Assembly: GCA_947646095.1 (NCBI GenBank)
Contig: CANSFI010000011.1
Location: forward strand, 1 to 50,902
Direction of reading: 5' to 3'
DNA from: an uncultured Mycoplasmatota bacterium
GTDB taxonomy: Bacteria > Bacillota_I > Bacilli_A > RF39 > UBA660
DNA length: 50,902 nt
Shown here: piece after piece, positions 26,226 to 33,240 of the stretch
Layout of the letters: every line of letters starts with the position of its first letter
How positions within the stretch are numbered: position 1 is the stretch's first letter
Program-made: the position numbers and the translations under genes
Notes under the pieces: model-generated
What the model saw: only the letters and a program-made list of their open reading frames with translations
Database searches by the model: none
What the model was told of the DNA's origin: nothing

Positions 26226-27056
26226 CTATTTAGAATTAACTATTTTTTCTATTTCATTATATTTTTTGTTGTTGGTTTCTAATTGTATGATTTTGTTTTT
26301 TATTTTATAATTTTTAATCCAACTATAAACAGTTTGAGAATTTATATTATATTTTTTACTTAAATATTTTACTGAAATACCTTTTAAATAAGATGCAATA
26401 ATTTTATTTTTTAAATCATTAGAGTATACTTTATGACTTATAGATTCACTATAAACAATTATTTGATCATTTGAATAATATATTTTTTTTACAATGTATT
26501 TAGAATTTAGTGTAATTTCTTTAATACCATCTGTTTTTTTTGGATTAAATATAATTGAATAGTCATATTCTTGACCATTCTTTTTAATACAATTTATGAC
26601 TGTTTTATCATCTTTAGTATCTATTGATATTATTTCTTCTAAAGTAAGTGTTAAATGTTCATTATCACTATTAATCTCGATATTATTACTATTATTATTA
26701 TTTTCTATTAAACTTATTATAGATTTCTCTAATTTTAATTTATAATTATCTTCTTTATCAATTAAAACATAATTACTTAAACCATAAGAACGGATATCAA
26801 AATCTGTTTTTTTAGAGGTAAGTAGTATCAAACCATTTGGCTTATGTTTTCGATATATCTGTTGAATATCTTCTAATCTTTGATTGGATTCTAAATCAAA
26901 TATATAAATATTATAACTATTATCTATATTAATATCATCTATATCATCAATATTCATTTTTAAATCATAATTATCTTTATTTAAACAGTCTGAAATTATA
27001 TTTTCTACTTGATTTTTATATAATAAATCATCAGTAATTACATAAAACTTTATCAT
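26226..27056 (-). CDS. Response regulator with LytTR-like middle and transposase-type HTH C-terminus
   Basis: A 276-residue regulator for the adjacent kinase. Residues 1-115 look like a divergent receiver domain: acidic pair D9-D10, probable phospho-acceptor D54 in YIFDLES, Lys in VLIDKED. Residues 125-200 resemble the first half of a LytTR domain (LTLEEIISIDTKDDKTVINC). Residues 205-260 form a helix-turn-helix like those of IS-element and InsE-type proteins (LKNKIIASYLKGISVKYLSK, then YNINSQTVYSWIKNYK), rather than the usual DNA-binding end. Start ATG at 27056 follows AGAGGGA. Unusual domain order; the function as a transcription factor is inferred from the pairing. Confidence 0.75.
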   Translation of the reverse strand: MIKFYVITDDLLYKNQVENIISDCLNKDNYDLKMNIDDIDDINIDNSYNIYIFDLESNQRLEDIQQIYRKHKPNGLILLTSKKTDFDIRSYGLSNYVLIDKEDNYKLKLEKSIISLIENNNNSNNIEINSDNEHLTLTLEEIISIDTKDDKTVINCIKKNGQEYDYSIIFNPKKTDGIKEITLNSKYIVKKIYYSNDQIIVYSESISHKVYSNDLKNKIIASYLKGISVKYLSKKYNINSQTVYSWIKNYKIKNKIIQLETNNKKYNEIEKIVNSK

Positions 27057-27121
27057 AAAATCCCTCTTTATCTAACACCATTTTATCATTTATACTTAAA
27101 ATTAAGCAAGAAAAAATACTT

Positions 27122-27832
27122 TTATTTTTTAAATATTTCATAAATGCTTGGAAGATTAAATTCTTGCTGATGAATTTCAATTTCATCTAATAACTTATAA
27201 ATATTAGTCACTGGTTTTTGTTTAGCTTTAAAATGTTCATTAATATTTGCTATTTCACTTAACTTATATGCTCTGGTGATAGCTTTTAAAATATCCCCAT
27301 GGTTATATAATTTATCAAATATTGATTTGTCATTTTTATGATATTTTCCTATATTATTTTTCTCAAATATTTCGTTTATTTTATTTATTAAATCAAATCT
27401 ATTTATAGAAACATCTATATAATTAAAGTGAAAATAAAACCATAATTCAATACATTCGTTTGAATAAAGGGGTATATAATCATTTTCATCACACATTTTG
27501 ATAGCTTTATTATAATCTTTATCATTAAAATCATCTTTATCAAAAACAACAAATATTTTTGAAAACCGAATATCTAGTTTTTCAGAACAAATAGTTATTT
27601 CCCTTTTTATTTTTTCCACTAAGTTTTTAGGATCTAAGGGAATTGCTTTTAATTCATATATTATTTTTTGATTAATAGGACAATATTTATTAACTTTATC
27701 AATCAATTCTCTTATATAATTTATTTCTGTTTCTAAAGCACCACAGACAATCAGCCATTTCCCACTACGTAAATTTCTTTTTTTACTAATCCTATATCTT
27801 CTTGAAATTCTTGGTACAATTGATGAATTCAT
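27122..27832 (-). CDS. rloB: RloB-like protein of an RloA/RloB (AbiL-type) defence pair
   Basis: A 236-residue RloB family protein. Recognisable stretches are the basic N-terminus (RRYRISKKRNLRSGKWLIVC), GALETEINYI, KIFVVFDKDDF (an acidic patch reminiscent of a TOPRIM/nuclease centre) and SNECIELWFYFHF. RloB proteins accompany RloA ATPases, and the pair corresponds to the AbiLi/AbiLii abortive phage-resistance genes of lactococci. Its start codon follows the repaired rloA reading frame by 2 bases, with AAGGA inside the rloA end, so translation is coupled. Mechanism not known from the sequence. Confidence 0.88.
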   Translation of the reverse strand: MNSSIVPRISRRYRISKKRNLRSGKWLIVCGALETEINYIRELIDKVNKYCPINQKIIYELKAIPLDPKNLVEKIKREITICSEKLDIRFSKIFVVFDKDDFNDKDYNKAIKMCDENDYIPLYSNECIELWFYFHFNYIDVSINRFDLINKINEIFEKNNIGKYHKNDKSIFDKLYNHGDILKAITRAYKLSEIANINEHFKAKQKPVTNIYKLLDEIEIHQQEFNLPSIYEIFKK

Positions 27833-27834
27833 AT

Positions 27835-27923
27835 TTAATCCTTATTAATAAATGGTATAGCACCTAGTTCACCAGCTAAATATTTTTTTTCATAATTAGA
27901 ATCTATTCTAAGTTTATCAAAAA
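27835..27923 (-). other. Out-of-frame C-terminal end of rloA
   Basis: The rloA frame stops at 27917 right after a run of five A (plus strand 27919-27923). Removing one base continues the protein as DKLRIDSNYEKKYLAGELG, then AIPFINKD and TAA at 27835-27837. KKYLAGELGAIPF is the usual end of these AAA ATPases, so this is real former or slippage-dependent coding sequence. Confidence 0.8.
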
Positions 27924-29014
27924 TCAGATAAACTATATAATGAAGATTTTCCTATATTATCTTTTTCAACTAAAACTAATTGATCACGACGCATATCACA
28001 AGAATTAAATAGAAATGTTGAATGTGTAGTAAAAATTAACTGTGCATTTTTAGTGTTTATACTTTTATCATAAAATAATGAAACTATTTTTCTATATACA
28101 AGTGGATGAAATTTAGTATCTAATTCATCTATTAAAACTGTTCCTCCATCTAATAACCCCTTAAATAAATGAGGAATAGAATTAATAAATTTAAATGTTC
28201 CAAGGGATTCTTTATCTATATCAAAGAAGTATTTCTTATTATTAGATTCATGAATACAATAAATTTTATAATGATTAAAGTAATTATTATCTTTTTCTAT
28301 TTTTAAACCTACTATATTTGAATCTATATCTTGTAATAAGTTTTCAACTCTATTTTTTATATCTTCATTTTCTAATAACAATTTATAAGTTGTATTTTCT
28401 TTTTGACGACTATTAATAAACTTATCACTAATAGCTTCTATATTATTAAAGTAATCATATACATAACACCAAGGTGTTACTTTTCTTTTTCCTAAAATGG
28501 ATGCGAATAAAATATTATCATTTCGAACTATCTCAAATAATTTTTTTAATTTATTATCCACTGTATTAATTTTGTTATCTTTTATTTCAAAAATTAATTT
28601 ATTAACTGTAGATCTATTACTAAATTTTTTTCTATATAACCATTCTTCTTTTATTTTATTTTCTATAATTTTAAAACCGTATTGATATTCATATCCATCA
28701 TGTTCAATAAATATTTCAAATTCTGATGGTTCTAATTGGGCATTCTCATAAAATTTAAACGAAGAAATTACTGGCATTTCACTATCACTTATAGTTGGAG
28801 AATAAAGGATTAAATATCTCATGAAAAATATAGCATTTAATACACTTGTTTTGCCCGAGGCATTATTTCCATGGATTGCAACAGTTGACAAAATTTTAAT
28901 ATTATTTTTAACAATTAAATGATTATCTAAAGATAATTCTTTAGAAGCGGTCATATCAAAAATTGTTTCATCATAAAAAGATTTATAATTTTTAAAACGA
29001 AATTGTAATAACAT
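27917..29014 (-). CDS. rloA: RloA-like AAA ATPase of a defence pair (C-terminal frameshift)
   Basis: ATPase of the AAA15/ABC-like class. Walker A is GNNASGKTS (near residue 47); the C-terminal part has GTVLIDELDTKFHP (Walker B plus the following Leu-rich turn) and LIFTTHSTFL (His switch), spaced as in SMC/RloA proteins. Residues between form the insert and coiled arm. Paired with rloB downstream; relatives defend against phage by abortive infection. GGAGGTG supports ATG 29014 (MLLQFRFKNYKSF) over an upstream ATG at 29035. As written it ends at LSDF, losing 27 conserved residues to a frameshift in a homopolymer. Confidence 0.88.
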   Translation of the reverse strand: MLLQFRFKNYKSFYDETIFDMTASKELSLDNHLIVKNNIKILSTVAIHGNNASGKTSVLNAIFFMRYLILYSPTISDSEMPVISSFKFYENAQLEPSEFEIFIEHDGYEYQYGFKIIENKIKEEWLYRKKFSNRSTVNKLIFEIKDNKINTVDNKLKKLFEIVRNDNILFASILGKRKVTPWCYVYDYFNNIEAISDKFINSRQKENTTYKLLLENEDIKNRVENLLQDIDSNIVGLKIEKDNNYFNHYKIYCIHESNNKKYFFDIDKESLGTFKFINSIPHLFKGLLDGGTVLIDELDTKFHPLVYRKIVSLFYDKSINTKNAQLIFTTHSTFLFNSCDMRRDQLVLVEKDNIGKSSLYSLSDF

Positions 29015-29051
29015 ACAGCACCTCCATATAGTCAAAGTATAACATTTAGTT

Positions 29052-29093
29052 AAAAAAAGTAAAGTTTAGGAGAAGTTTTCTCTTAAATTTACT
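29052..29093 (-). terminator. Intrinsic terminator after pduL
   Basis: On the minus strand AGTAAATTTAAGAGA pairs imperfectly with TTCTCCTAAACTTTACT and is followed by seven T. The stem includes the pduL stop. Confidence 0.75.
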
Positions 29094-29658
29094 TTTTAAT
29101 TATTATTTCAGCTATATCATTAGGTTCAATTAAAAAAGCATTTGCATCATCTGTGTCTAAATGAGCTTCAAAATATGAATTATCTGCTACTCTTAATTTA
29201 ACATGATCTAAAATTCCACCTTTGCTTCCACCTATTTTAAGACTAACTTCATTAACCTCAAAACCTAATTCTTTATACATATTAGAAGTTATATGAATAT
29301 GTCTATCAGCAATTATACAACACTCATCTAAGGTTAAAGTTCCGTTAGGTCCAATAATGGTAACACTTTCACTACCTTTTAAATCTCCTGATTTTCTAAT
29401 AGGTGGATTTAATCCTAGTTTAAAAGCATCTGTTTTGGATATTTCTACTTGAGTATAAGGTCTAATGGGACCTAAAACTCTAACATTATCTATTATATCT
29501 TTATCTGTTTTTAAAGTTACTTTTTCTTTGCAAGCAAATTGTCCAGGTTGATTAATATCTTTTAAATGTGTTAAGTTATAATCTAAACCAAACAAAATAT
29601 CTAAATGTTCTTTTTTTAAATGAACATGCCTATTTGAAATACCTATATTAATATTCAT
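29089..29658 (-). CDS. pduL: Phosphate propanoyltransferase / phosphotransacetylase PduL
   Basis: Interconverts acyl-CoA and acyl-phosphate (propionyl- or acetyl-), feeding acetate/propionate kinase for ATP. The 189 residues contain two PduL beta-barrel halves with the zinc ligands in SNRHVHL and ADRHIHIT and the conserved FEAHLDTDDANAF near the end. There is no N-terminal microcompartment targeting extension, and no pdu/eut shell gene nearby, so it probably acts as a cytosolic Pta replacement. Start ATG at 29658 follows AGGTGAT. Stands alone, divergent from gerQ. Confidence 0.93.
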   Translation of the reverse strand: MNINIGISNRHVHLKKEHLDILFGLDYNLTHLKDINQPGQFACKEKVTLKTDKDIIDNVRVLGPIRPYTQVEISKTDAFKLGLNPPIRKSGDLKGSESVTIIGPNGTLTLDECCIIADRHIHITSNMYKELGFEVNEVSLKIGGSKGGILDHVKLRVADNSYFEAHLDTDDANAFLIEPNDIAEIIIKK

Positions 29659-29710
29659 ATTATCACCTATTTAATTATATCAAAATTTAAAAAACTATTA
29701 AACAAATTAA

Positions 29711-29738
29711 TCATAATTTGATAAAGTTATCATATTCT
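29711..29738 (+). promoter_or_regulatory. Possible sigma-E promoter for gerQ
   Basis: TCATAAT (29711-29717), 13-base spacer, CATATTCT (29731-29738). This resembles the sporulation sigma-E pattern (TCATATT, N13-14, CATACAAT) and lies 22 bases before the start codon. Confidence 0.4.
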
Positions 29739-29757
29739 TTATCGAAAGGATGATTTT

Positions 29758-30114
29758 ATGAATAACAATTATAGTTCTAATGTATTTCCTGGTACACCTA
29801 TTTATTCTGGTAACATGCCAACTCCAAATCAAATGACACAAATGTCATATGACTTACCTATGGAACAATCTTATATCGAAAATATTCTAAGACTAAATAA
29901 AGGTAAACAAGTTAGAATTCATATGACTTTTCCTGATTCAACTGAATTTAGAGATCGTGAATTTGTAGGTATTATTGAACAATCTGGTAGAGATCATATT
30001 ATTATAAGTGAACCTTCTACTGGTAAATGGCAATTATTACTTATGATATATGTTGATTTTATTTCTTTTGATGAAAAAATCAATTATAGTCCAGAATTTG
30101 TTCCAAGTAATTGA
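29758..30114 (+). CDS. gerQ: Spore coat protein GerQ
   Basis: Coat protein cross-linked by transglutaminase and needed in Bacillus for the cortex lytic enzyme CwlJ to work in germination. The 118 residues have an Asn/Pro/Met-rich N-terminal part, then the GerQ core: SYIENILRLNKGKQVRIHMT, FRDREFVGIIEQSGRDHIII and SEPSTGKWQLLLMIYVDFISFDE. Start ATG at 29760 region follows AAAGGATG. No cwlJ lies in the window. A transglutaminase-like gene exists at 34457-35341, but a functional link is only a suggestion. Confidence 0.95.
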   Translation: MNNNYSSNVFPGTPIYSGNMPTPNQMTQMSYDLPMEQSYIENILRLNKGKQVRIHMTFPDSTEFRDREFVGIIEQSGRDHIIISEPSTGKWQLLLMIYVDFISFDEKINYSPEFVPSN

Positions 30115-30139
30115 AATTACAATTAATATTTGTTATAAT
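30111..30139 (+). promoter_or_regulatory. Sigma-A-type promoter for lemA
   Basis: TTGAAA (30111-30116), 17-base spacer, TATAAT (30134-30139); the -35 overlaps the gerQ stop codon. It uncouples lemA from the sporulation gene. Confidence 0.7.
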
Positions 30140-30155
30140 GTAAATAGGTGATAGT

Positions 30156-30698
30156 ATGAATGTATTTGTTTATTCCTTAATAGTTTGCATTGTAATATGT
30201 TTAATGATGATATGGTATATAAATATCTATAATAGATATCAAAATTATATAATTAGAATAAATGAAGCTGAAGCTAATATAGACTCAACTTTAAGAAAAA
30301 GATTTGATCTTTTAAATAAATCAATTGGTATTATTAGTTCTAATACAGAAGAAAATGATGTTTTAAAGTCAATATCTAATTTAAGATCTAAAAAATTAAC
30401 TAATTTTGAATTAGATCGTAAATTATATGATGCTATTAATGAATTCAATAGATATAGAGAAGTACATCCTGATTTAAAAACTAATGAATCTTTTATGAAA
30501 ATAGAATTAAGTTTAAACGAAACTGAGGCAGAAATAGTAGCAGCAAGAAAATATTATAATGATATTATTACCGATTATAACAAATTAGTTGTAACTTTTC
30601 CATCTAATGTAGTTGCAAAAGTATCAAAATATAAAACACGTACATATTTTGATGGTAAAAACATGGAAGATGACATTGTCAATGATTTTAAATTATAA
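30156..30698 (+). CDS. LemA family protein
   Basis: A 180-residue membrane-anchored protein: one N-terminal helix (about 4-24) and an outer or cytoplasmic helical bundle with the LemA pattern YNRYQNYIIRINEAEANIDS, RFDLLNKSI, and NETEAEIVAARKYYND plus a typical YN-x-x-V. The LemA function is poorly known; in some bacteria it works with membrane stress regulators. Own promoter at 30111-30139 and own terminator at 30697-30728, so it is monocistronic. Start ATG at 30156 follows AGGTGAT. Confidence 0.9.
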   Translation: MNVFVYSLIVCIVICLMMIWYINIYNRYQNYIIRINEAEANIDSTLRKRFDLLNKSIGIISSNTEENDVLKSISNLRSKKLTNFELDRKLYDAINEFNRYREVHPDLKTNESFMKIELSLNETEAEIVAARKYYNDIITDYNKLVVTFPSNVVAKVSKYKTRTYFDGKNMEDDIVNDFKL

Positions 30699-30728
30699 AC
30701 TATTCAAACGAATAGTTTTATTTTTTTT
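30697..30728 (+). terminator. Intrinsic terminator after lemA
   Basis: AAACTATTC, loop AAAC, GAATAGTTT, then a long T run: a 9-bp perfect stem. Confidence 0.9.
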
Positions 30729-30752
30729 GCATACATTTAAATGGGTGATAAT

Positions 30753-31544
30753 ATGGAGTATAAAATAGGAGATTTAGTAACTAGAAATTCATATGATAAT
30801 GACACCGTATTTATGATAGTGGATATTGATGATGATAGTAATAATTACTACTTAAAAGGGATTAATATAAGATTATATGCCGATAGTGAAAAAGAAGATT
30901 TAAAACTATATAATCGTGATAATGATATAGAAAATGAAAAACACTTTTTAGAAAGAATAAAAAATAATGTTGAATTAGATCGTAACGATTATTTTTATTT
31001 ACCAGGAAAAATTCTTCATATAGATGGAGATACTGATTATTTAAATAGATGTTTAAATTACTATAAAGACTCTAATTTACTTGCTGTTGGAATGATAGAA
31101 AAAGAAGAAAATATTCCTTATAAAATTACTGAATGGTTAGAGGAATACAATCCAAGTATTGTTGTAATTACTGGTCATGATGCCTACTATAAAAAAAAGG
31201 GGGATACTGATGATATAAAAGCTTATAAAAATAGTGAAAATTTTGTTAGTGCTGTTAAAGAGGCAAGAAAATTTGAAAAAAGTCATGATAAATTAATTAT
31301 TATAGCAGGTGCTTGTCAATCAGATTATGAAGAATTAATTAAAGCTGGCGCTAATTTTGCATCTAGTCCTAAAAGAATTAATATTCATGCTTTAGATCCT
31401 GCTATTATAGCATCCTATATGGCTTTATCTGATAGTAGTGAAGATATAGATTTAAAAAAAATACTTGAAAATACTAAATATGGAGCATCTGGTTTAGGAG
31501 GTATAAAAACTAAGGGAACTATGTATATAGGTTATCCTAGATAG
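30753..31544 (+). CDS. yabG: Sporulation-specific protease YabG
   Basis: Cysteine-type peptidase that trims spore coat proteins. The 263 residues follow YabG: a small N-terminal SH3-like part (YKIGDLVTRNSYDNDTVF), the FYLPGKILHIDGD-type motif, VVITGHDAYYK, IIAGACQSDYEELIKAGANF with the conserved His (GHD) and Cys (AGAC), and NIHALDPAIIA. An ATG at 30741 lies inside the ribosome-binding region; GGGTGAT fits the ATG at 30753. CATACATT at 30730-30737 resembles a sporulation sigma -10, weak evidence only. The yabG-veg order is conserved in Bacillus. Confidence 0.94.
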   Translation: MEYKIGDLVTRNSYDNDTVFMIVDIDDDSNNYYLKGINIRLYADSEKEDLKLYNRDNDIENEKHFLERIKNNVELDRNDYFYLPGKILHIDGDTDYLNRCLNYYKDSNLLAVGMIEKEENIPYKITEWLEEYNPSIVVITGHDAYYKKKGDTDDIKAYKNSENFVSAVKEARKFEKSHDKLIIIAGACQSDYEELIKAGANFASSPKRINIHALDPAIIASYMALSDSSEDIDLKKILENTKYGASGLGGIKTKGTMYIGYPR

Positions 31545-31552
31545 GGGGATTT

Positions 31553-31771
31553 ATGACAATCGATAGTGTTCGTAAAGATTTAGAAAATCATATAGGTAAA
31601 AAAGTGGTGTTAAAATATAATTTAGGAAGAAATAAAGTGGAAAAATATCATGCTGTTATAAAGGAATTATATAATTATGTATTTTTAGTTGAATTAAATA
31701 ATAATTTTAATGAAGTGAAATCTTTTTCTTATTCTGATATAATTACTAAAACTATAAAAATAGATTATTAA
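31553..31771 (+). CDS. veg: Veg protein
   Basis: A 72-residue conserved Firmicute protein that in B. subtilis stimulates biofilm matrix genes. The family core is visible: IDSVRKDLENHIGKKVVLKYNLGRNKVEKYHAVI, followed by YVFLVELN and the SFSYSDIITKTIKI end. Positioned 8 bases after yabG, in the conserved yabG-veg order. ATG follows GGGG. No separate promoter is seen, unlike the strong veg promoter of B. subtilis. Confidence 0.93.
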   Translation: MTIDSVRKDLENHIGKKVVLKYNLGRNKVEKYHAVIKELYNYVFLVELNNNFNEVKSFSYSDIITKTIKIDY

Positions 31772-31857
31772 TTGACATAAATTTACATTTGTCTATTGCT
31801 TTTTAAATTTTATTAGTATATACTGAACTTGTAATATACTGAAGGGAGAGAAAACTT

Positions 31858-32115
31858 ATGAAAATTACAACAGTAAATGTACGCAAAGTAGAGAAAGAAG
31901 AATCTCGAATGAAAGGAATTGCATCAGTTTTAGTAGATGATTGTTTTGCCATTCATGATATTCGTATTATTGAAGGAGATAATGGTTTATTTATAGCTAT
32001 GCCAAGCCGTAAAACTGCAACAGGAGGATATAGGGATATTGCTCATCCAATTAATCCAGAAACTAGAAAAATGTTTGAAGATGCTATATTAGAAGCTTAT
32101 AAAAATGCAGAATAA
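31858..32115 (+). CDS. spoVG: SpoVG septation/regulatory protein
   Basis: Small RNA/DNA-binding regulator acting in sporulation septation and virulence in Firmicutes. The 85 residues match SpoVG end to end: KITTVNVRKVEKEESRMKGI, ASVLVDDCFAIHDIRIIEGDNGLFI and AMPSRKT-GGYRDIAHPINPETR. Strong GGGAGAG site before ATG 31858. The leader carries two copies of ATATACTGAA (31818-31827, 31834-31843). Followed by an intrinsic terminator, so it is separate from yabP. Confidence 0.97.
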   Translation: MKITTVNVRKVEKEESRMKGIASVLVDDCFAIHDIRIIEGDNGLFIAMPSRKTATGGYRDIAHPINPETRKMFEDAILEAYKNAE

Positions 32116-32137
32116 AACCAATTAGTTGGTTTTTTTT
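32114..32137 (+). terminator. Intrinsic terminator after spoVG
   Basis: AAAACCAA, loop TTAG, TTGGTTTT, then T run. Confidence 0.85.
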
Positions 32138-32164
32138 CATATTCAAAAATCAAAAACATATAAT
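32137..32164 (+). promoter_or_regulatory. Sigma-E-type promoter for yabP-yabQ
   Basis: TCATATT (32137-32143), 13-base spacer, CATATAAT (32157-32164): a full -35 and 7 of 8 at the -10 against the sporulation sigma-E pattern. Start is predicted about 13 bases before the yabP ATG. In B. subtilis the yabP promoter is also sigma-E dependent. Confidence 0.65.
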
Positions 32165-32183
32165 GTATTAGTGGAGGATGATT

Positions 32184-32474
32184 ATGGACAAGACTGATAC
32201 ATTAGCTTCTTTAAATCATAATATAACAATTAATGAAAGAAAAAATATTGTTATATCTGGTGTAAAGAAAATAGATAGCTTTGATAATGAAGAGTTTTTA
32301 ATGGAAACTACTATGGGATATATGGTAATTAAAGGAGCTGAATTAGAAATAGTGAAATTAGATACTTATCAAGGGAATGTTTCTATTAAAGGTAAAATAA
32401 ATAGTTTAACTTATATGGAAACAGCTTCAAAAAAAGAAAAAGAAGATGGAATATTTACTAAACTATTTAAATAA
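32184..32474 (+). CDS. yabP: Sporulation protein YabP
   Basis: A 96-residue mother-cell protein of the YabP/YqfC family. Visible family features are LNHNITINERKNIVISGVKKIDSFDNEEFLM, TTMGYMVIKGAELEIVKLD and the GKINSLTY segment near the end. An ATG at 32178 lies within the ribosome-binding site GGAGG; the ATG at 32184 is correctly spaced. It overlaps yabQ by one base (TAATG), so the two are translationally coupled, as in Bacillus and Clostridium. Confidence 0.92.
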   Translation: MDKTDTLASLNHNITINERKNIVISGVKKIDSFDNEEFLMETTMGYMVIKGAELEIVKLDTYQGNVSIKGKINSLTYMETASKKEKEDGIFTKLFK

Positions 32475-32755
32475 TGAATTTAGAAATACAAATAAAATTA
32501 CTTCTTTTTTCTATTATTTTTGGAGCTTATCTATCTTTTATGATAGATATTAATCATAAGTATTTATATTACCCTAAAACGGTTTTCAAAATAATATTTA
32601 CCTTTATTTTTGTTTTTACTAATACTTTATTATATTTTTTAATTTTAAAAAAAATTAATGAAGGAATAATACATATATACTCAATTTTTTGTATAATTTT
32701 AGGTTTTTTTATAGAACATATTATAAGAAAAAAAGTTGTAAAGACTAAAAAATGA
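32474..32755 (+). CDS. yabQ: Spore cortex biosynthesis protein YabQ
   Basis: A 93-residue membrane protein, about three helices, of the YabQ family needed for cortex formation in Bacillus. Starts IQIKLLLFSIIFGAYLSFMID, a YabQ-typical first helix, and ends in a basic tail IIRKKVVKTKK. Short compared with B. subtilis YabQ (about 210 residues), which has an extra C-terminal part, but similar to shorter homologs. Coupled to yabP; a vegetative promoter for divIC starts at its end. Confidence 0.88.
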   Translation: MNLEIQIKLLLFSIIFGAYLSFMIDINHKYLYYPKTVFKIIFTFIFVFTNTLLYFLILKKINEGIIHIYSIFCIILGFFIEHIIRKKVVKTKK

Positions 32756-32764
32756 TGCTATAAT
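32756..32764 (+). promoter_or_regulatory. Extended -10 promoter for divIC
   Basis: TGCTATAAT (TG-N-TATAAT) directly after the yabQ stop, 16 bases before the divIC start codon. It lets divIC be expressed in growth, independently of the sigma-E promoter upstream. Confidence 0.55.
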
Positions 32765-32780
32765 TTTTATAGGTGATATT

Positions 32781-33197
32781 ATGGCTAAGAAAAAAATTGG
32801 TAAAAAATCAAAACGTCGTTTAGCTATATTTGCACCTTTATCACTCTTAATAATAATATCTTTTGTTTTTACTTTTATAAGTTATACCCTTAATATTACT
32901 AGACTTGCTAAAGAAGAAAAGGAATTAAAAGAAAAGTTAGCTACCTTAGAAGTGGAAGAAAAAGATTTAAATATTGAAATTAATAAATTAAAAGATCCTG
33001 AGTATATTGCTAAATATGCTCGCGAAAAATACTATTATTCTAAAGATGGAGAATATGTTATTAAATATTCTGAAAAAGATGAAGAAAAAAAGGATAATAA
33101 TGAAAAAAAAGATTATACTAATTATATAATAGGCTTTGGTATTTTTGCTTTATTAACAATTTTTATATTTATTTTGAGAAGAAAAAAAGATAAGTAA
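32781..33197 (+). CDS. divIC: Septum formation initiator DivIC (FtsB-like) with a second C-terminal membrane helix
   Basis: Division protein that forms a complex with FtsL and DivIB. The 138 residues have a basic cytoplasmic start, one membrane helix (about 14-36), a coiled coil with typical EEKELKEKLATLEVEEKDLN and the conserved KLKDPEYIAKYAREKYYYSKDGEYVI end of the DivIC domain. It then continues with a charged linker and another hydrophobic helix (about 113-131) and RRKKDK, not usual in DivIC. In the conserved yabP-yabQ-divIC order. An IS relic begins 10 bases after its stop, but it does not disrupt the gene. Confidence 0.9.
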   Translation: MAKKKIGKKSKRRLAIFAPLSLLIIISFVFTFISYTLNITRLAKEEKELKEKLATLEVEEKDLNIEINKLKDPEYIAKYAREKYYYSKDGEYVIKYSEKDEEKKDNNEKKDYTNYIIGFGIFALLTIFIFILRRKKDK

Positions 33198-33240
33198 GGA
33201 TATTAGTACCTGTCAAGTACTCACTAAATAAAAATATTAA

